DNA of 64,000 bases from Microcebus murinus (Eukaryota > Chordata > Mammalia > Primates > Cheirogaleidae): NCBI RefSeq assembly GCF_040939455.1, contig NC_134104.1, forward strand, positions 146,418,501-146,482,500. The letters run 5' to 3'. The notes beneath the pieces are model-generated. The model ran no database searches. It was not told where the DNA came from and worked only from the letters and a program-made list of their open reading frames with translations. Below are positions 59,969 through 64,000 of this stretch, piece after piece; position 1 is the first letter of the stretch; each line of letters starts with the position of its first letter. A program made the position numbers and the translations under genes.

Positions 59969-61555
59969 CCAAGAATGTTTTATGATAGATTATCAAAGTT
60001 GGAAATTCAAAAAAGAAGAGTTTGTTCATAAGCAATTCAAGCCTAGGAGATTGACTACTTCATAAAAATATGACACTATTAGATACTCATTTTTAATGTC
60101 GTTCTTCTTATGTGTCAGAGATTAGAATCACATTAAATAGCTTTCTGTAATTTTCACACCATCCAGCCACATTTTCAGTTCAATAATTCACCCACGGCTG
60201 CAGTCATTACATCTCGCTTGGGAGCAGAGAATAATTCAGCTTCACTCAAGAAAGACACGTTGGTCTATTTTACTTCCTCCAATATCACCTATAAAATAGT
60301 TTCTGATTTTCTATTTTTCAGCTTAATGTGACCTTTCTCTCTAATGAATAAAAATGTGTTCATCAACTGATCTCAGTGAATTTTTTTCCTGAAAATGAAT
60401 GCCATCGTGACTCTTTGAAGAGACTTCCTCATTATATTAACAAAAGGAAAAAGGCTGAGTCACCAGTGATCAAAAAGGCTTATGATTCATTGACTTAGCA
60501 GGGCAGTGAGTCAGTTGGCCCCTGCCTGGAGGTTGTGAGCATGACAAAGGGGGCCAGTATGGAAGTGGGGTGCAGATCAATGGCTAGGACAGAGAAGAAG
60601 GGAAGCTCTGTTGGTTATGGACATAGTGAGACCCCAACAGAGTAGCCAGTGAAGACAAGAGGGCTTCCACCAGGACAGCCAACAGGTTAAGGGGAGGTGA
60701 GTGAAGTTTTACAGAAAGCGCAGTTCATGCAGAATTAGTTCATGCTCCTGCTCTTTCAGTTTGTAAAATCTGGAAATCAAAGTAGTTCAAGCCTTGGTAT
60801 GCTAAAACAATCTTTTCAATACAGTACTTACTAAAAAATGGAAATACTCAGTTTTAAGAGACTATAAGGCAAAAAATACAATTGAGTTCAAGAAAACAAG
60901 AGCAATGGGAAACATTTAGTAAGCACTTTCTATGTGGGGTACTGAATATATCATTCTATTTCATTGTCAATAGTCTTGGGAATTATGATGAAGTTTACGT
61001 GTTGGGCAGGAAGTAATAAAATGACAGCTCCCTGTGTCATGATAGTGCTCAGGAAACTGCCATATGACTGTGCAAACATGTGACCCATTTCCAAGCAGGA
61101 AAGGATTCTTCTTGTTATCTTACATACACAGCCAACAGGAGAACAAATGGGGATAGCTTTCCTGAAGAAAAATTCAGCAATATTATTCAAATTTGCCTTT
61201 GGTGTGTGCAAAATGTGTGTGTGCACAAAAATACAGCAACAAGGATATCCTTTATGATGCTATTAATAATATAGAAAAAATAGAAATTACTCGATTATAT
61301 AATAAGAGGAAATTAGATTAATAAATTAAGTCCAGGCAGTGAAATAAATATAAGGAAATACTATTTAATCATTTAAAATGGTTCTGTATTATAGAAGAAT
61401 AATCAATGATATGGTGGAATGTTTGCAATATATTGTTGGAAAAAAGTAACAAATCAGTGTGTATAGTATAATACAGCATACCGGGCAGACTTTCATAATC
61501 ATCTATCTAATTCTAAAGCCTATGGTTTTTTCTTATATATCAAATAGAATTTTCA
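59969..61555. other. Mostly unassigned AT-rich interval
   Basis: No gene. A weak antisense MIR trace (TTAGTAAGCACTTTCTATGTG) is near 60918-60990. Short frames such as 60951-61226 lack domains. Confidence 0.4.
60905..60990 (-). mobile_element. MIR fragment, antisense
   Basis: ACATTTAGTAAGCACTTTCTATG and ATATATCATTCTATTTCATTG match the antisense MIR 3' region; short and diverged. Confidence 0.45.
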
Positions 61556-61559
61556 TTAC

Positions 61560-61780
61560 AATTTCTTAAGTCTCATCTCAAATGTCATCTCCTTCATGGA
61601 GATTTTATAGACTCTTTTTGTTGGCTGGGATTTCTCTTTCTCTCCTGTACTTCAGAGCACTTTGTTTTGACCTGTCTTTTGGAATATACATCCTCCAAAT
61701 TGTACTATGTCTTCATTCTTCTACTAGGCTGCAAACTCCTTGTGAGCTTACAGAATTCATCTCTCTAGTTCTCTGAAATA
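61560..61780 (+). mobile_element. L2 LINE 3' region
   Basis: AAGTCTCATCTCAAATGTCATC, CTTCATGGAGATTTTATAGAC, TACTTCAGAGCACTTTG and CTAGGCTGCAAACTCCTTGTG are L2 3'-region landmarks in sense. Confidence 0.75.
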
Positions 61781-62050
61781 AACAAAGATACATGTATAAG
61801 AGCTCTCCTCTCCTGGCTCCTGTCCAGCTGGATGTAAACTTACTTAAGTCTTTCTAGCTTTCAAGACAACCTTTGATCCTCTGCTTCTCAACAGAGTGGC
61901 CTACACCTTCAGACGCCCTTTCATGGGATGTAAGTCTTCCACTCACTAGACAGGGCCTTTGTTCCCACTGATGCTAACTTTGTGGCAGGTACTTTCATGT
62001 AGTTTACATTGACTTCTTACACCTTTCTACATCCCTTTATTTATTTTTAA
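61781..62050. other. Unassigned interval
   Basis: No gene or repeat recognised before the antisense L1. Confidence 0.35.
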
Positions 62051-63550
62051 ATTTTTAATTAATATGGGTATATTGTATATCTTTATAGGGTGCATAATTA
62101 TTAATAATAATACCCACAATAATGAATATGGGTATATTGTATATCTTTATAGGGTACATAATTATTAATACTAATGCCCATAATAATTAATATGGGTATA
62201 TTGTATATCTTTATAGGGTACATGTGATGTTTTGATATAGGCAAACAATGTGAATTAATCAAGTCAGGGTAATTGGAGTAGCCATCACCTCAGGCTTTTA
62301 TCATTTCTTTACATTAGGAACATTCCATTTCCACTCTTTTAGTTATTTCAAAGTATACCTTAACTTATTATTGATTATAGTCACTTTGTTGCACTATCAA
62401 ATATTGTTCATTCTACCTAACTATCTAACCATATTTTTTGCACCCATTAACAATTCACGTTATGCCTCCCTCCCCACTATACTTCCAGCCTCTGGTAACC
62501 ATCTTAATCCTCTCTGTCTCCATGAGATCAATTGCTTTAATATTAGCTCCTATGTATGAATGAGAACATGTGCGATTTGTCTTTCTCTGCCTGGCTTATT
62601 TCCCTTAATATAATGTTTTCCAGTTCCATCCATGTTGTTGCAAATGGCAGGATTTCATTCTTTTTTTGTGGCTGTATGATATTCCACTGTGTATGTGTAC
62701 CACAATTTCTTTATCCATTCATCCATTGATGGACACTTAGATTAATTCCAAATCTTGGCTATTATGAATAATATTGTGGTGCAATAAACATGGGAGTGCA
62801 GATATCTTTTGATGTACTGAATTACTCTCCTTTGGATATATACTCAGCAGTGGGATTGCTGGGTCTTATGATAGTCCTATTTTTAGTTTTTTGAGGAACC
62901 TCCACACTATTCTCCATAATGGCTATATTACTTTATATTTCCACCAACAGTGTACAAGGGTTTCCCTTTCTCCACATCCTCGCCAGCATTTGTTAATGCC
63001 AGTATTTTTGATAAAAGCCATTTATCTCATTGTAGTTTCGATTTGCATTTCTCTGAAGACTGATAATATTGAGTATTTTTAAAATATACCTGTTGGCCAT
63101 TTGTACGTCTTCTTTTGAGAAATGTCTATTCAGATCATTTGCCCATTTTTTAAATTGGATTATTTGATTTTTTTCCTATTGAGTTGTTGGTGCTCCTTGT
63201 ATATTCTAGTTATTAATCACTTGTCAGATGGGTAGTTTGTAAATATTTTCTCTCATTCTGTGGGTTGTCTCTTCACTTTGTTGATTGTTTCCTTTGCTAT
63301 GCAGAAGCTTTTTAGTTTGATGTAATCCTATTTGTCCAGTTTTGCTTTGGTTGCCTGCTGGTGCTTTGAGGGTGTAACTCAAGAAGTCCTTGCCCAGACC
63401 AATGTCCTGAAGTGTTTCCTCAATGTTTTCTTTTATTGGTTTCATAGTTTCAGGTCTTAGATTTAAGTCTTTAATCCATTTTGATTTGATATTTGTATAT
63501 GGTGAGAGATAAGGGTACAGTTTCATTCTTCTGCATATGTACATATCCCT
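62051..63550 (-). mobile_element. L1 (L1MA/L1P-like) 3'UTR and ORF2 C-terminal region, antisense
   Basis: GGGTACATGTGATGTTTTGATA, CAGGGTAATTGGAGTAGCCATC, TGGCTTATTTCCCTTAATATAA, GGACACTTAGATTAATTCC, GGGATTGCTGGGTCTTATG, CCACCAACAGTGTACAAGGG, GATGTAATCCTATTTGTCC and TTGATATTTGTATATGGTGAG run in order. The minus-strand frame 63224-63544 is a decayed ORF2 piece. Confidence 0.88.
62055..62222. repeat. Tandem duplication in the L1 3'UTR, period about 65 bases
   Basis: TATGGGTATATTGTATATC starts at 62061, 62125 and 62191; each copy continues with TTTATAGGGTRCAT. The first two run on through AATTATTAATAMTAATRCCCA; the last passes into normal L1 sequence. Confidence 0.88.
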
Positions 63551-64000
63551 TGATTTTTAGCCTTCTTGACTCATTTTAGGAATAATGGTTTTATATAGAG
63601 TTCAATTTTGTTTTGTGAGTTGATCTCAAAATTGTATTATTTTAATAGGTGAGTTACATTGTTGAAATGTTTTTATAGAATTGATTTCTTTGGTCTATTC
63701 TCAACTCTGTCATATGCTTTTATGTATTATATTATATTTCATTGTAGTCCATTTTCTCTACACCGTTGTGCTTTTTTTTTTTTTTTTTACATTTAGAAAA
63801 GTTTGGATTTTTGTCTTTGTTATTACCTTTATCCAAATGCCTTTTATAATGTCCTAGCTCACTTTGATTACTTAGGCTTCTACTAAATGATTTGTTCAGC
63901 TTTAAATTATATCTTTTTACTTCTATTACTCATGTGGCAACCCCATTAGATTATTTTTCTCTGTCTCCCTTCTTTCCTTATTTTATACTTTTGTTATTTC
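63551..64000. other. Unassigned AT-rich end of window
   Basis: A poly(T) run near 63771-63789; the preceding text may still be old antisense L1. No gene seen. Confidence 0.35.

Noticed and set aside
62055..62222. CRISPR-like array of about 65-base units
   Set aside because: The units are direct tandem copies without variable spacers, lie in an L1 3'UTR, and the genome is eukaryotic.

Overview
This window reads as a gene-poor, repeat-dense stretch of a primate nuclear genome, most likely from a strepsirrhine of the lemur lineage. Two signals support this. Most full Alu copies carry an extra block between the two monomers, containing ATTGGCCAACTAATATATA on the Alu strand, which I know from lemur Alus and not from monkey or human Alus. 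In addition, six L1 3' ends share the terminal motif complementary to GCATATTATGGGGGTACA, a lineage-specific L1 tail. Ancient mammal-wide repeats (MIR, L2, MER5A, MER2, MLT1-type LTRs) fill much of the rest. I see no intact protein-coding gene, no rRNA or tRNA gene, no snRNA copy and no CRISPR array. The open reading frames present are short and are mostly translations of L1, Alu or LTR DNA.

Layout. 1-2160: old L1M with an old Alu. 2161-9500: mostly unassigned sequence with a hAT MITE, MIRs and several L2 remnants. 9500-11612: an LTR followed by an MLT1-type LTR split by a rearranged lemur L1. 12280-12740: hAT remnant split by an L1 tail. 14206-14907: L1 insertion with an apparent 3' transduction. 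15400-18573: Alu and a 2.8 kb L1 ORF2/3'UTR fragment. 19532-20307: MER2-type element split by a solo LTR. 20440-26570: back-to-back old L1 pieces, an MLT1-type LTR and an Alu with an AT-rich internal expansion. 26600-33360: the longest low-repeat interval, with one Alu near 29 kb, one Alu near 32.5 kb and a single decayed exon resembling the TMC1-3 family (31999-32156). 33369-37830: a Charlie-type transposon split by about 4.1 kb of L1 and Alu DNA, including a twin-primed L1. 38540-39670: L1 split by a solo LTR that keeps its promoter and poly(A) signals. 43600-48530: an old L1 carrying an LTR and three Alus. 50367-52522: a short hAT element, two LTRs and a MIR split by an L1. 56430-59970: a second hAT copy and an L1, both inside one LTR. 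62040-63550: antisense L1 with a tandem duplication in its 3'UTR.

Nothing here works as a cooperating gene system. The biology on display is layered retrotransposition. Target-site duplications and interruptions let the order of insertions be read at many sites: MER2, L2, MIR and Charlie first, then MaLR LTRs and L1M, then lemur L1, Alu, hAT and solo LTRs. The items most worth a second look are the TMC-like exon relic, the two L1 insertions with apparent 3' transductions, the paired short hAT elements and the solo LTRs with readable regulatory signals. Repeat family names come from recognition by eye and subfamily labels are tentative; boundaries without a stated duplication are approximate to tens of bases.
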